DNA of 64,000 nucleotides, taken from assembly GCF_030409325.1 (NCBI RefSeq), contig NZ_JAUFPR010000002.1, positions 2,046,001-2,110,000 of the forward strand, in the 5' to 3' direction. This document shows positions 34,788-43,288 of the stretch, one piece after another. Under the pieces are notes generated by a model. It did no database searches. It worked only from the letters and a program-made list of their open reading frames with translations, and was not told where the DNA came from. Origin of the DNA: Mucilaginibacter aquaedulcis (GTDB taxonomy: Bacteria; Bacteroidota; Bacteroidia; Sphingobacteriales; Sphingobacteriaceae). The position numbers and the translations under genes are program-made. Position 1 is the stretch's first letter. The number at the start of each line of letters is the position of its first letter.

Positions 34788-37139
34788 TTAATAAGTATTT
34801 ACAGGCTTTGTTCCCATATCCAGGCTTAATTTACCTCCGTTTAAAATATCGGCGAGTGGTAAAAATGGCTGGTGCAATGCTTTATTATTGTATTTAAAAC
34901 TTTGCACGTAAGCATTTTTATCCGAGTTGTTTTTAACCTCCATTACAAATTGGGTGCCCTTGTAATATTTTTTATTGAGTTTAATGGTTACCTTATTGAA
35001 TAAAGGACTGCCTAAGCCAACCTGAGGTTTAATATCGGTAAAGCCTTTAACATCAAATAATCCTAAGCTTGATATAACATACCAGGCACCTAACTGACCC
35101 TGATCTTCATCCTGTCCGTAACCATAACCATGGATGCCATCGGCACCATAAAACTCGTTACAGATGGCACGAACCCATTTTTGTGTTAATGATGGACTAC
35201 CAGAAAAATTAAATAACCAAGATGTGTGCAAATTAGGTTGATTACCATGGTTGTATGGGCTTTCTAAGCCCGAGAAAGCATCTAATTTTTTCCCGCCGCC
35301 AAAAGCGTTTGGCTGCGATACGGTGAAAATACTATCAAGCCGTTTGGTAAATTCTGTTTTGCCAATTTTAGCTATCAACCCATTTGGATCCTGCGGAACA
35401 TAGAAAGTGTATTGCCAGGCATTACCCTCCTGAAAGCCGCGCCATACTTCACTCGGTTTAAAGTTATCTATGAATTGTCCGTTAGCCAGTTTAGGATGCA
35501 CCAGTTTTAATGCCGGATCATATATTTTTTCCCATCCTTTTGATAGCGCATTTAACTGTTCGTAATCTTTTTGTTTTCCAAGTAATTTGGCCCACTGGCC
35601 TACGGCATAAGAGCTGAATGAATACTCCAGCGTGTGTGAGGCAGAAAATTGCCATACCTCTGCCGATGCCGTACTTTTATCGATATGATCCACATAGCCC
35701 AATTTCACAAAACGTGCCACATCTAACTTACCAGCTCCCCGCGGACGATTCTCGCCATCCAATTCATTCTTAATAGCTGCCGCGTAACCCTGTTGAATAT
35801 CAAAATCGTGGATACCGCACATATAGGCGCTGGCCATAATCAGGCTAACATAATTTGTACCCACGCCTGATACATACTTGCTGTTGGCTATACCATCGGC
35901 CAGCCAGCCCGAATCTTTGTAAATGAGCAGCTGGCTTTTTACATAGTCTGAATAGTATTCCGGATAAGCTATAGCCCATAATTGCGTCAAGTTCCAGAAC
36001 GCTCCCCAAATGGCATCTGTATTGTAGTGATTATGCATGGGATGCCCTTTTGCATCAAGTGCTATCTGCCCAACAGTGCCGTCGTTTTTCGGATAAGCAC
36101 CATTTACATCACTTGCCAGCCCCCGGCCAAGCAGGGCATGATATAAGCCTGTATAAAATTTAATGATATCCTCCTGCTTGTTACCTTCTACCTCAATGCG
36201 GCGCAAGTATTGGTTCCAGGTATTATGCGCTTTTATTTTAGCGGCATCAAATGTAAGACCATTAGCCTCTGCCTGAAGATTAAGACGGGCATTTTCAATA
36301 GAGGTATAAGATAGTCCTGCTTTTACAGTAATGCTTTCCTTATCTTTTGTGTTGAAGTTAAGGTATATGCCAGCACCCTTTCCGCTTGCTTCTTTAACGC
36401 CATCAGTTTTTTGATCACCGTTAAATGTACCATAGCTTTCAGGCTTTTTATCAAGTACAGCGGAAAAATACATGATCACCTCGGCGTTGGGCTGATATTT
36501 GAGCACATATACCGGCTGAGTGATCACATAGCCTTCAACCCTGCCTTCGGGTGTTAGGTATACTTTAGCATCTTTTACTTCACCGCTCTCTCCCTGTTTG
36601 TTGCCAATATCAAATATAATGTGCGATTGCTTATTTGCCGGGAAAGTATACCTGTGAAACGCTACCCTTGGTGTAGAAGTAAGCTCGGCCCTGATACCAT
36701 ATTTTTTCAATAACACAGAGTAGTAACCAGCCGTAGCCTTTTCATCTTTACGGTCAAACGCTGACCGATAACCCTCCTCTGGATGTTCTAACCTTCCGGG
36801 AACTGTTTGTAATGGCCCAGTTGAAGGAGCAAACACAACCCCTCCTACCTGAAATTCGTGAAAGTTAGCGAAACCTTCAATAGAGGTATGCCGGTAATCA
36901 TATCCTACAGCATCCCAGCCGTGAGCATTACCATAGTGACCATTAGTTGAAGGAGCAGGCTTAGCCATACCAAACGGCGAAGCACCGGGTGTAAAGAAAA
37001 ACCACCTGGAATGAGCCGTTCCAATGCGCGGATCAACGTATTTTGTTAAATCGGTTTGCTGCGCATATGTTACCGTCGAAGCTGCATTTAAAGCTAAAAA
37101 CGTTATACCGGCAAAAGTGAGTTTGAGCTTTTTTAACAT
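34788..37139 (-). CDS. GH92 alpha-mannosidase
   Basis: A 783-residue exported enzyme (signal ending VTYAQ). The start LTKYVDPRIGTAHSRWFFFTPGASPFGMAKPAP is the standard GH92 N-terminal domain. The catalytic (alpha/alpha)6 part contains SHTLEYSFSSYA, with the likely general acid glutamate, and GYGQDEDQGQLGAWYV, whose aspartates are the proposed base. GH92 enzymes are calcium-dependent exo-alpha-mannosidases used by Bacteroidota on N-glycans and yeast mannan. The sugar transporter gene is directly upstream with 1 base between, so they form an operon. A GntR regulator is divergent. Confidence 0.95.
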   Translation of the reverse strand: MLKKLKLTFAGITFLALNAASTVTYAQQTDLTKYVDPRIGTAHSRWFFFTPGASPFGMAKPAPSTNGHYGNAHGWDAVGYDYRHTSIEGFANFHEFQVGGVVFAPSTGPLQTVPGRLEHPEEGYRSAFDRKDEKATAGYYSVLLKKYGIRAELTSTPRVAFHRYTFPANKQSHIIFDIGNKQGESGEVKDAKVYLTPEGRVEGYVITQPVYVLKYQPNAEVIMYFSAVLDKKPESYGTFNGDQKTDGVKEASGKGAGIYLNFNTKDKESITVKAGLSYTSIENARLNLQAEANGLTFDAAKIKAHNTWNQYLRRIEVEGNKQEDIIKFYTGLYHALLGRGLASDVNGAYPKNDGTVGQIALDAKGHPMHNHYNTDAIWGAFWNLTQLWAIAYPEYYSDYVKSQLLIYKDSGWLADGIANSKYVSGVGTNYVSLIMASAYMCGIHDFDIQQGYAAAIKNELDGENRPRGAGKLDVARFVKLGYVDHIDKSTASAEVWQFSASHTLEYSFSSYAVGQWAKLLGKQKDYEQLNALSKGWEKIYDPALKLVHPKLANGQFIDNFKPSEVWRGFQEGNAWQYTFYVPQDPNGLIAKIGKTEFTKRLDSIFTVSQPNAFGGGKKLDAFSGLESPYNHGNQPNLHTSWLFNFSGSPSLTQKWVRAICNEFYGADGIHGYGYGQDEDQGQLGAWYVISSLGLFDVKGFTDIKPQVGLGSPLFNKVTIKLNKKYYKGTQFVMEVKNNSDKNAYVQSFKYNNKALHQPFLPLADILNGGKLSLDMGTKPVNTY

Positions 37140-37140
37140 T

Positions 37141-38547
37141 TTAATGAAGGGTTATGTGTTGATCATCATGTTGATGACTACTTGCGTCAATACCTTTTTC
37201 TTTCCAATAATTTTCAATGTGTTCCAGCGATTTGCCTTTGGTTTCGGGAAGTAATTTATATACTACAACGTAAGCCACCACGCAGAAAAAAGCAAAGAAC
37301 CAAAACGTACCGGCACTGCCAATCCCTTTCAGGAGAATGGGCGTTAACTGCCCTACTATGGCGTCGGCAACCCACATCACCATAATACTTATAGCCAGCG
37401 CCCTGCCCCTAATGGCATTGGGAAATATCTCTGAGGCAACCACAAATTTTAACGGCCCTATTGAAAATGCAAAAAAGGCAAGGAAAGAAAGCACACAAAC
37501 CAATAACCACATGTTGGCCGTTGCTCCGGTATAAAAGCAAAAACCTGTTGCTATAAGGGTTGCCGCAGCCCCTGCGGTACCATATAAATACAATGGGCGG
37601 CGGCCCCAGCTATCAACCTTCCAGATAGCTATGAGGGTGAACAGCATATTCGCCGCCCCAAATATGATCTGGCTGATCAGTGAATTACTTAGCGAGATAC
37701 CGGCATTACTTAAAATACTCGGGCCGTAATAAATAATGGCGTTAATACCGCTAAACTGTGAGAACAATGGTAATAAGATCCCTATCAGCAGCGCTTTACG
37801 CATACCGGGTGCAAACAACTCTTTGTATGAACCCTGGTGTTTTACCGCCGAAGCCTCCTGTATAATATCCTGCCCTGTATTACCAAACAAGCGGTTTGTG
37901 ATATCGGCTGCTTCTGCATTACGTCCTTTTTGTATAAGCCATCTTGGGCTTTCGGGTACGGCAAATAATCCCAGTAAAAACAACAATGCGGGGATAGCAC
38001 CCAAACCAAGCATGGCCCGCCATATTTCTCTTTGAAAAAAGCCTTCACCCGGCGATTGCGTTACGTAGCTAACCAGGCCCGCGTTGGTAAGATAGGCCAC
38101 CAGGATTCCCAGGGTAACTGCCAATTGGTAATAAGTAACCAATCTGCCCCTGATATTTGCCGGCGCAATTTCTGAAATATATAAGGGCACCACGTTTGAT
38201 GCTATACCAATACCCACACCTCCAAGTAAGCGAGCCGCGATTACCCAAAACATTGATGGCATAAATGCGCATCCTAAAGCAGAAAGCAAGAATAACGCTG
38301 CCGATAGCAATAACGGAATTTTTCGCCCGAGGCGATCACTTACCTCGCCCGAGAATGCCACACCAATAATGCAGCCCACCAGACCCGATGATACAAACCA
38401 TCCCTCCTGGGCCGCGGTTAAATGGAATTGTTTTTCAATCAGTGGCAATACGCCGGATACAACAGCAATGTCAAACCCGAACAAAAAACCACCGAGAGAG
38501 GCAACAAGTGTAATTGTACTCAATCTCAATTTTTTAACTTCTTTCAT
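37141..38547 (-). CDS. Sugar-porter MFS transporter
   Basis: A 468-residue protein with 12 predicted helices. Sugar porter motifs are present: GEVSDRLGRKIPLL (loop 2-3), PESPRWLI (after helix 6) and PETKGKSLEHIENYW (C-terminal). It is a proton-sugar symporter of the XylE/GalP type, probably for the mannose released by the GH92 next door. First gene of the two-gene operon. Its regulator is the divergent GntR protein. Confidence 0.93.
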   Translation of the reverse strand: MKEVKKLRLSTITLVASLGGFLFGFDIAVVSGVLPLIEKQFHLTAAQEGWFVSSGLVGCIIGVAFSGEVSDRLGRKIPLLLSAALFLLSALGCAFMPSMFWVIAARLLGGVGIGIASNVVPLYISEIAPANIRGRLVTYYQLAVTLGILVAYLTNAGLVSYVTQSPGEGFFQREIWRAMLGLGAIPALLFLLGLFAVPESPRWLIQKGRNAEAADITNRLFGNTGQDIIQEASAVKHQGSYKELFAPGMRKALLIGILLPLFSQFSGINAIIYYGPSILSNAGISLSNSLISQIIFGAANMLFTLIAIWKVDSWGRRPLYLYGTAGAAATLIATGFCFYTGATANMWLLVCVLSFLAFFAFSIGPLKFVVASEIFPNAIRGRALAISIMVMWVADAIVGQLTPILLKGIGSAGTFWFFAFFCVVAYVVVYKLLPETKGKSLEHIENYWKEKGIDASSHQHDDQHITLH

Positions 38548-38800
38548 AATTATGTTAGGTAATTGGTTATTGTTAGGTTATTTGATTGCGGCAGAAATGA
38601 ATGGTGGCGCGTCGCCCAGCCTACTTCCCAAGTTAACATTTGGTTGTGGCCCTAAATCAGTATAATCAATAGGTTGTTTTTGCCAGCTGTTCGATGCATT
38701 TGTAGTAAAAACAGATATTAAGCTTATATCCATATAAATTTTATTGTACTATACCCTGAAGTGTTTTTTCTCATTTTTATTACCCTGCAAAGAGTACAGC

Positions 38801-38830
38801 ACTATACTAATAATAGTAGATTATAGTAGT
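38801..38830. promoter_or_regulatory. Candidate operator: ATAGTAG repeats with inverted arm
   Basis: ATAGTAG occurs at 38813 and 38823, 10 bp apart (one helical turn), with an inverted ACTATACTA at 38801. It lies between the divergent MFS and GntR genes, where a GntR-type operator is expected. It does not match the full HutC consensus GTnTAnAC. Confidence 0.3.
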
Positions 38831-38872
38831 TACGATTGGTTATTAATAAAAATATCGATGTTATATTTTATT

Positions 38873-38894
38873 ATGTACAAACATATAAACATAA
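38873..38894 (+). promoter_or_regulatory. Candidate GntR operator, copy 1
   Basis: A 22-base motif beginning ATGTA, then AACATA and AACATAA, lies 141 bases before the GntR start. 18 of 22 positions are identical to a second copy at 39836-39857 just past the gene. AACATA repeats with an 8-bp period and is partly inverted by the leading TATGT. Confidence 0.5.
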
Positions 38895-39034
38895 CAATCA
38901 TAAACAAAACATTTTTTTATTTTTGCTAAATTACGTTCCGTTAAGCTTTTGTTGATACAAATACCCAATTTAAACCATAAATTAAACCAATATCACTTAA
39001 ACGGGTTGTTTCACTCCGTTTTAAGCCAAAAACC

Positions 39035-39766
39035 ATGAAATTATCAATCAACCATAAAAGCCCCATCCCCCTGCACCTGCAAGCAGAGGAGCTTTTACGC
39101 AGTATTATTATAGATCCGCAATACGCAGATGGTAAGTTGTTACCCAATGAGGTAGATCTGGCAAAGCAGCTGGCCATATCCCGTACCACATTGCGGCAAG
39201 CACTTAACAAACTGGTGTATGAAGGGCTCCTGATCAGAAAAAAAGGTATAGGCACAAAGGTGGCAGGTGCACCGGTTAGTTCAAAATCAAATAATTGGTT
39301 AAGCTTTTCGCAAGAGATGAACGCACGGGGTATCCCGATCCGCAATTTTGAGCTGCACATTAGCTGGGTAAATCCTGAAGAGCCAATTGCCAACTTTTTT
39401 GAGATAAACATATCAAAAAAAGTATTGAAGCTTGAGCGATTAAGAGGTGGTGCCGATGGCCCGTTTGTATACTTTGTATCCTACTTTCACCCGCGGGTAG
39501 GCCTTACCGGCGAAGAAGATTTTAAGCGCCCCTTATACGAGATACTGGAGAAAGAACACTCCATTGTGGTTGACCTGTCTAAAGAAGAAATAAGTGCCAA
39601 AGTAGCTGATAAATTTATTGCCAACAAACTGGAGGTGGAACCTGGCAGCCCTATCCTTTTCAGGAAAAGATATGTTTATGATCAGGGCGACAGACCCATT
39701 GAATTTAACCTTGGCTATTACAAAGCCGATAACTTTATATATACTATAGAAAGCCGAAGGGAGTGA
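39035..39766 (+). CDS. GntR-family transcriptional regulator with UTRA domain
   Basis: A 243-residue regulator. The winged helix (about 1-75) includes HLQAEELLRSIIIDPQYADGKLLPNE and AISRTTLRQALNKLVYEGLL, the GntR recognition region. The UTRA ligand domain (about 95-240) contains the effector pocket; members sense sugars or sugar phosphates. It lies divergent from the sugar transporter and GH92 mannosidase, so it probably controls their use in response to mannose-type sugars. Two near-identical 22-base motifs flank the gene, suggesting autoregulation. Confidence 0.93.
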   Translation: MKLSINHKSPIPLHLQAEELLRSIIIDPQYADGKLLPNEVDLAKQLAISRTTLRQALNKLVYEGLLIRKKGIGTKVAGAPVSSKSNNWLSFSQEMNARGIPIRNFELHISWVNPEEPIANFFEINISKKVLKLERLRGGADGPFVYFVSYFHPRVGLTGEEDFKRPLYEILEKEHSIVVDLSKEEISAKVADKFIANKLEVEPGSPILFRKRYVYDQGDRPIEFNLGYYKADNFIYTIESRRE

Positions 39767-39835
39767 TTTCTCTACTTTCTATTTTTATTTTACCAGGCAC
39801 ACGTATTTATATTGTGGCTGTAGCCTTAAAATTAA

Positions 39836-39857
39836 ATGTATGAACATAATAACATAA
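39836..39857 (+). promoter_or_regulatory. Candidate GntR operator, copy 2, overlapping a -7 box
   Basis: The second copy of the 22-base motif lies 70 bases after the GntR stop. It overlaps TAAATTTG (39855-39862), and TATATTTG follows at 39864-39871. Both match TAnnTTTG, so a promoter directed away from GntR starts here. Confidence 0.45.
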
Positions 39858-39941
39858 ATTTGCTATATTTGGCTTATAGTTTTAAGTTCGTAAAACTGGA
39901 AAGCAAATCTGTTACTAAAATCCAACCTCCTGCATAAAATA

Positions 39942-39971
39942 AAGTCCCTGATCAATATTGATCAGGGACTT
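39942..39971 (+). terminator. Perfect palindromic hairpin
   Basis: 14-bp arms (39942-39955 with 39958-39971) with a 2-base centre (a larger loop would form by melting), followed by TATTT. It may end GntR transcription or a short transcript starting near 39878, see findings. Confidence 0.65.
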
Positions 39972-40039
39972 ATTTACACTCATCTATCGCATACACCACC
40001 TCACTTTTTTTCAAGCACTAAAACTTTTAATTTTGGCGG

Positions 40040-40339
40040 ATGAAAATTAGAACTTTATTAAATCTCTCAACATTATTAACACTCAGTTCCTGTAGTAAAG
40101 ACCCCAAAAATACCGCTACCGACCAATCACTTTTAGGCACCTGGAAATACAATAATTACAACATCGTAATCAATAATACAGATGGTATCCCTGCACCTTA
40201 CGTTGTAACACTCATCAGCGACAGCCTGATCATACAATATCCACCATCAATTAATTTAAGATACAAGCTACTTTTGGTTGATGGCTCAAAAATGGTGGTA
40301 ACCTCCAACGATAGTTTGTTTGTTTATCAAAAACAATAA
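40040..40339 (+). CDS. Small lipoprotein, lipocalin-like, unknown
   Basis: A 99-residue lipoprotein: KIRTLLNLSTLLTLSSCSKD gives a lipobox with Cys at about residue 18. The rest is beta-rich with SLLGTWKYNNYNIVIN, the G-x-W start common in small lipocalin-like or META-type Bacteroidota lipoproteins. Too short for a full lipocalin barrel (usually about 120-150 after the lipobox). It sits alone between GntR and the TonB receptor. Confidence 0.6.
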   Translation: MKIRTLLNLSTLLTLSSCSKDPKNTATDQSLLGTWKYNNYNIVINNTDGIPAPYVVTLISDSLIIQYPPSINLRYKLLLVDGSKMVVTSNDSLFVYQKQ

Positions 40340-40402
40340 TTTGAGATCAATATTTCCGAACGCTACCCATTAGCATTTAAGCGAATAAGAATAAACATCC
40401 AA

Positions 40403-42811
40403 CTAAAAAAAGAAACTTACATGCGCCAGGGCTGCAAATTTTGTACCCGGCGTAAACGCCACACCATCAACTGGTGATTCTCCCTTGAGGCGGGTTTCTG
40501 TTTCAAATTGCGATTCTTTCCATTTCACATTAAACAGGTTATTAATGGTTAAGCCTACCTCGTATTTGGGTTGGGTGTAATTCAATACCAGATCGTTTAC
40601 AAAATAGCCCACCGCGGTTAAACTGTAATCCTCATTAGCAGGGCGATCACCCAGATAACGATAACGTAAGCTGCCATTAAAACCGCTTTTGCTTAGGTAG
40701 GTAATGCCGCCTGTACTGCTCCATACTGGCGCTAATGGAATATAGTTTTGCCCAGATGGGTCATCCAAGGCTCGGCCATGCGCGTAGTTCAAGTCGGCAT
40801 CAATGAACAGGAATGATACGGGCTGGTAGCGGGCAGAAAGGTCAAAGCCCATGCGTTGTGTACGTCCGCTGAAATCAACCGTACCGCCATCGCCGCCATA
40901 AACAAACTCTTTGGATAGGTATCCGTACCATATGGCAGTATTGATCAGCAGAGATTTAACCGGTTTAAATACAGTTCCTAAATCTGCATTATAGGCAGCG
41001 GCTAAACCCTCTGCACCGCCTGTTGCCGCCATTACACGGGCATCGTTTGAGTTAAAGCCTTTGCCAAGCGATAGATAAACCTGCGTTTTATCCGTAGCCT
41101 GATAATAAAAGTTGATTTTAGGGCTTATGATGTTATTATTTTCTTTGTAAACACCTACACCGCGTAGTGTTGTATCGCTGGCCAGCTTGTTATTGTATTT
41201 ATAGTAGAACTGATCAAACCGCAAGCCTGCGTTTAGGGTAAATTTAGAGTTGAATTTAAACGTTTCGCTGATGTAAGCCCCTGCGCTAAACACGGTGATA
41301 TCACCCAATTTAATAGGACTAACTAATGTGTAACGATTAACCGTATGTGATAATTCAGAATTATCGGTAACATCCAACCGCGCGTTGATTCCTACATCGG
41401 TAGTTACTTTTACATCGCCCAGATATCCCTCGTGAAAGTAGCTACCGTTATAACCATATAAATTACGAGCCTCTCTTTGCCTTATTTCATCGCCATTTAC
41501 AGTATCAACCAAAAAGAAAGTAAAATTGCTGTGCAGATCAAATTTATATCTGGAGTAATATAATTGATTTTTTAGCAGGTCATGCTCGCCTAATGTTGTT
41601 AACAGTTGCGCGTTAATATTGGTACGGGAGGTTACACCACCCTCATTGGGGTCAAGCGCACCGTAGTAAGCAACCTTTCCCTCATTTATGGCACTCTCAG
41701 GTATCTGGCCAGATGCAAACCAACTGCTGTAAAGCGTAGAAGCAGTCAAGGTTAGCCAGTTATTAGCTGATATTTTGCCATGGTATTTGGTAAAAAAATT
41801 GAAGCGCTTAAAATGCTGTGGATTATCAAAGTAACTGTCGCTATACCGGTATTCTGAAGCAGCGTACCATGATTGGTTATTAGCCTTAGCTTTTTCGCCT
41901 AACAAATTTACCATAGCTAAAACCCGGTAGGTATTGAACTGTCCTCCTTCTACCTTAACCGTATTTTGGCTGATGGCATTAGCCGTATGAAAATCCACAG
42001 CACCGGTTACATCCAGGTCACCTTTTTCGGCATCATATGATCCTTTTTTATAGCTTGTACTTTCAATGGTTTCGGGGATAATAAAGTGGCTGTCGGCATA
42101 ACCCTGAGCGTGTGCATGGGATACCATATTGATCGGTATGCCATCAGCATAAAGGGCAATGTCTGTACCGTGGTCGTTATCAAAGCCGCGTAAAAATATC
42201 TGCTCGGCTTTACCTCCACCCTGGTGCTGCCCTATAAACAACCCCGGCACCATGCGCAACACTTCCTGCGAGTTGGATACGCCGCGCATTTTAACATCCA
42301 TTTCGCTGAGGGCCTTATATGGATTTGCCGAGTTACCCGAGATAACCACATCAGACAGCTGAGTTTGCTGCGGAACAATTGCGAATACCTTGTTTTTTTG
42401 AAAATCAGCTGTGGTGGATATCCTTTTTTTATAACCCACGGCAGATATGGTAATTGTGCGGCCAGCACCTATGCTTTTAAAATAAAAATTACCGTTTCCA
42501 TCGGTAATATCAACATGGTTGCCGGGCGTTAAGGTAACGGTTACACCATTAACAGGTACACGTGTTGCGCTGTCAATGATCTTGCCCGAAAGGCTGCTTT
42601 GCTGTGCAAAAAGTAATTGACTGCTGCAAAGCAGCAATAATATCAGCAGTAATTTTAATTGAACGGAAGCTCTACTCCCGGTTTGGAAAATTTTCGGTCT
42701 GGCTTTGTCTGTGTTTGAAACGCTGCAGATTTTTTTTAATTCACACTGGCTGCCAATACGCGGGGAGCCAAGTTTTTGTGTTAGCATTTTTTTAAAAGAT
42801 TTAATGAACAA
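40403..42811 (-). CDS. TonB-dependent receptor under cobalamin riboswitch control
   Basis: A 802-residue outer membrane receptor. The signal core (LKLLLILLLLCSSQLLFAQ) only begins at about residue 52, after an unusually long basic N-region; an alternative start is at 42787. A carboxypeptidase-like regulatory domain follows (about 72-160), then the plug (LSDVVISGNSANPY and SQEVLRMVPGLFIGQHQGGGKAEQIFLRGFDNDHGTDIALYADGIPINMVSHAHAQGYAD) and the barrel ending HVSFFF. The HGTD and SHAHxQGYAD stretch marks a receptor subgroup distinct from classical BtuB. With the riboswitch just upstream, the likely cargo is a corrinoid or cobalt compound. Confidence 0.9.
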   Translation of the reverse strand: MFIKSFKKMLTQKLGSPRIGSQCELKKICSVSNTDKARPKIFQTGSRASVQLKLLLILLLLCSSQLLFAQQSSLSGKIIDSATRVPVNGVTVTLTPGNHVDITDGNGNFYFKSIGAGRTITISAVGYKKRISTTADFQKNKVFAIVPQQTQLSDVVISGNSANPYKALSEMDVKMRGVSNSQEVLRMVPGLFIGQHQGGGKAEQIFLRGFDNDHGTDIALYADGIPINMVSHAHAQGYADSHFIIPETIESTSYKKGSYDAEKGDLDVTGAVDFHTANAISQNTVKVEGGQFNTYRVLAMVNLLGEKAKANNQSWYAASEYRYSDSYFDNPQHFKRFNFFTKYHGKISANNWLTLTASTLYSSWFASGQIPESAINEGKVAYYGALDPNEGGVTSRTNINAQLLTTLGEHDLLKNQLYYSRYKFDLHSNFTFFLVDTVNGDEIRQREARNLYGYNGSYFHEGYLGDVKVTTDVGINARLDVTDNSELSHTVNRYTLVSPIKLGDITVFSAGAYISETFKFNSKFTLNAGLRFDQFYYKYNNKLASDTTLRGVGVYKENNNIISPKINFYYQATDKTQVYLSLGKGFNSNDARVMAATGGAEGLAAAYNADLGTVFKPVKSLLINTAIWYGYLSKEFVYGGDGGTVDFSGRTQRMGFDLSARYQPVSFLFIDADLNYAHGRALDDPSGQNYIPLAPVWSSTGGITYLSKSGFNGSLRYRYLGDRPANEDYSLTAVGYFVNDLVLNYTQPKYEVGLTINNLFNVKWKESQFETETRLKGESPVDGVAFTPGTKFAALAHVSFFF

Positions 42812-42937
42812 GTCAGTTAAAATCCCTTAGCTAAACTTCGCAATGCTGATGAGGAATAAAATAGAAGATGCCTGCGTAAACAATTGTAAACGCATTGAAC
42901 AAACCGCTGCTTTATACCGCGAAAGCATTGTCAATTA

Positions 42938-43105
42938 AGTATGGCAGGTATCCTGACTTGTAACATTTTTGCCGCCCTTCCCATTCCGGCTAAAGAACAG
43001 TGAGCATAAATTGGGCAAAAACTGGTTGTGTTACTTACAGTTGCGCGACAGTCCGTGATTTGCACACGGTTCCCTATTAATTTACGTAATGTAAAACCTA
43101 TACCG
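42938..43105 (-). promoter_or_regulatory. Cobalamin riboswitch
   Basis: Read on the minus strand, the region holds the hallmark elements in order: an AGGTTTTACATT start, GGGAACCGTGTGCAAATCACGG, GACTGTCGCGCAACTGTAA, and a GGGAAGG stretch followed by the B12 box GTCAGGATACCTGCC (plus-strand 42943-42958). It ends about 130 bases before the TonB receptor start. In this arrangement cobalamin binding lowers expression; the usual mechanism in Bacteroidota is hiding the ribosome binding site, as no clear intrinsic terminator follows. Confidence 0.95.
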
Positions 43106-43213
43106 GTTGATGAAGAATAAAGTAAAGAACTTTTAGTGGCGGCAAAAGTAGGTAATTACAAATGATTTAATGTATACGTTTTTCCGAATTAACACTTGAA
43201 TAATCTGTCGCGA

Positions 43214-43259
43214 AAAAAGGCTTTTCCGGAGCTATTTAAACAGCACCGGAAAAGCCTTT
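43214..43259 (-). terminator. Terminator of the phospholipase C gene
   Basis: A 15-bp perfect stem (43214-43228 with 43245-43259), 16-base loop; the minus-strand side ends in a T-tract. It separates the phospholipase gene from the riboswitch. Confidence 0.9.
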
Positions 43260-43288
43260 TCAAATCATTTATATAAATTATTATGCTG

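Larger units (their letters stand above)
38548..39034. other. Divergent regulatory region between the MFS/GH92 operon and GntR
   Basis: This 487-base, AT-rich space contains ATAGTAG repeats at 38801-38830 and a 22-base motif at 38873-38894. No gene-like frame has protein character here. The region most likely carries both divergent promoters and the operators. Confidence 0.6.

Noticed and set aside
38744..38929. A 61-codon frame in the MFS/GntR divergent spacer
   Set aside because: Its translation is a random mix of isoleucine, tyrosine and phenylalanine as expected from AT-rich DNA, and it overlaps the operator-like motifs.
40028..40035. TAATTTTG as promoter of the small lipoprotein at 40040
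   Set aside because: It lies four bases before the start codon, so transcription would begin within the gene.
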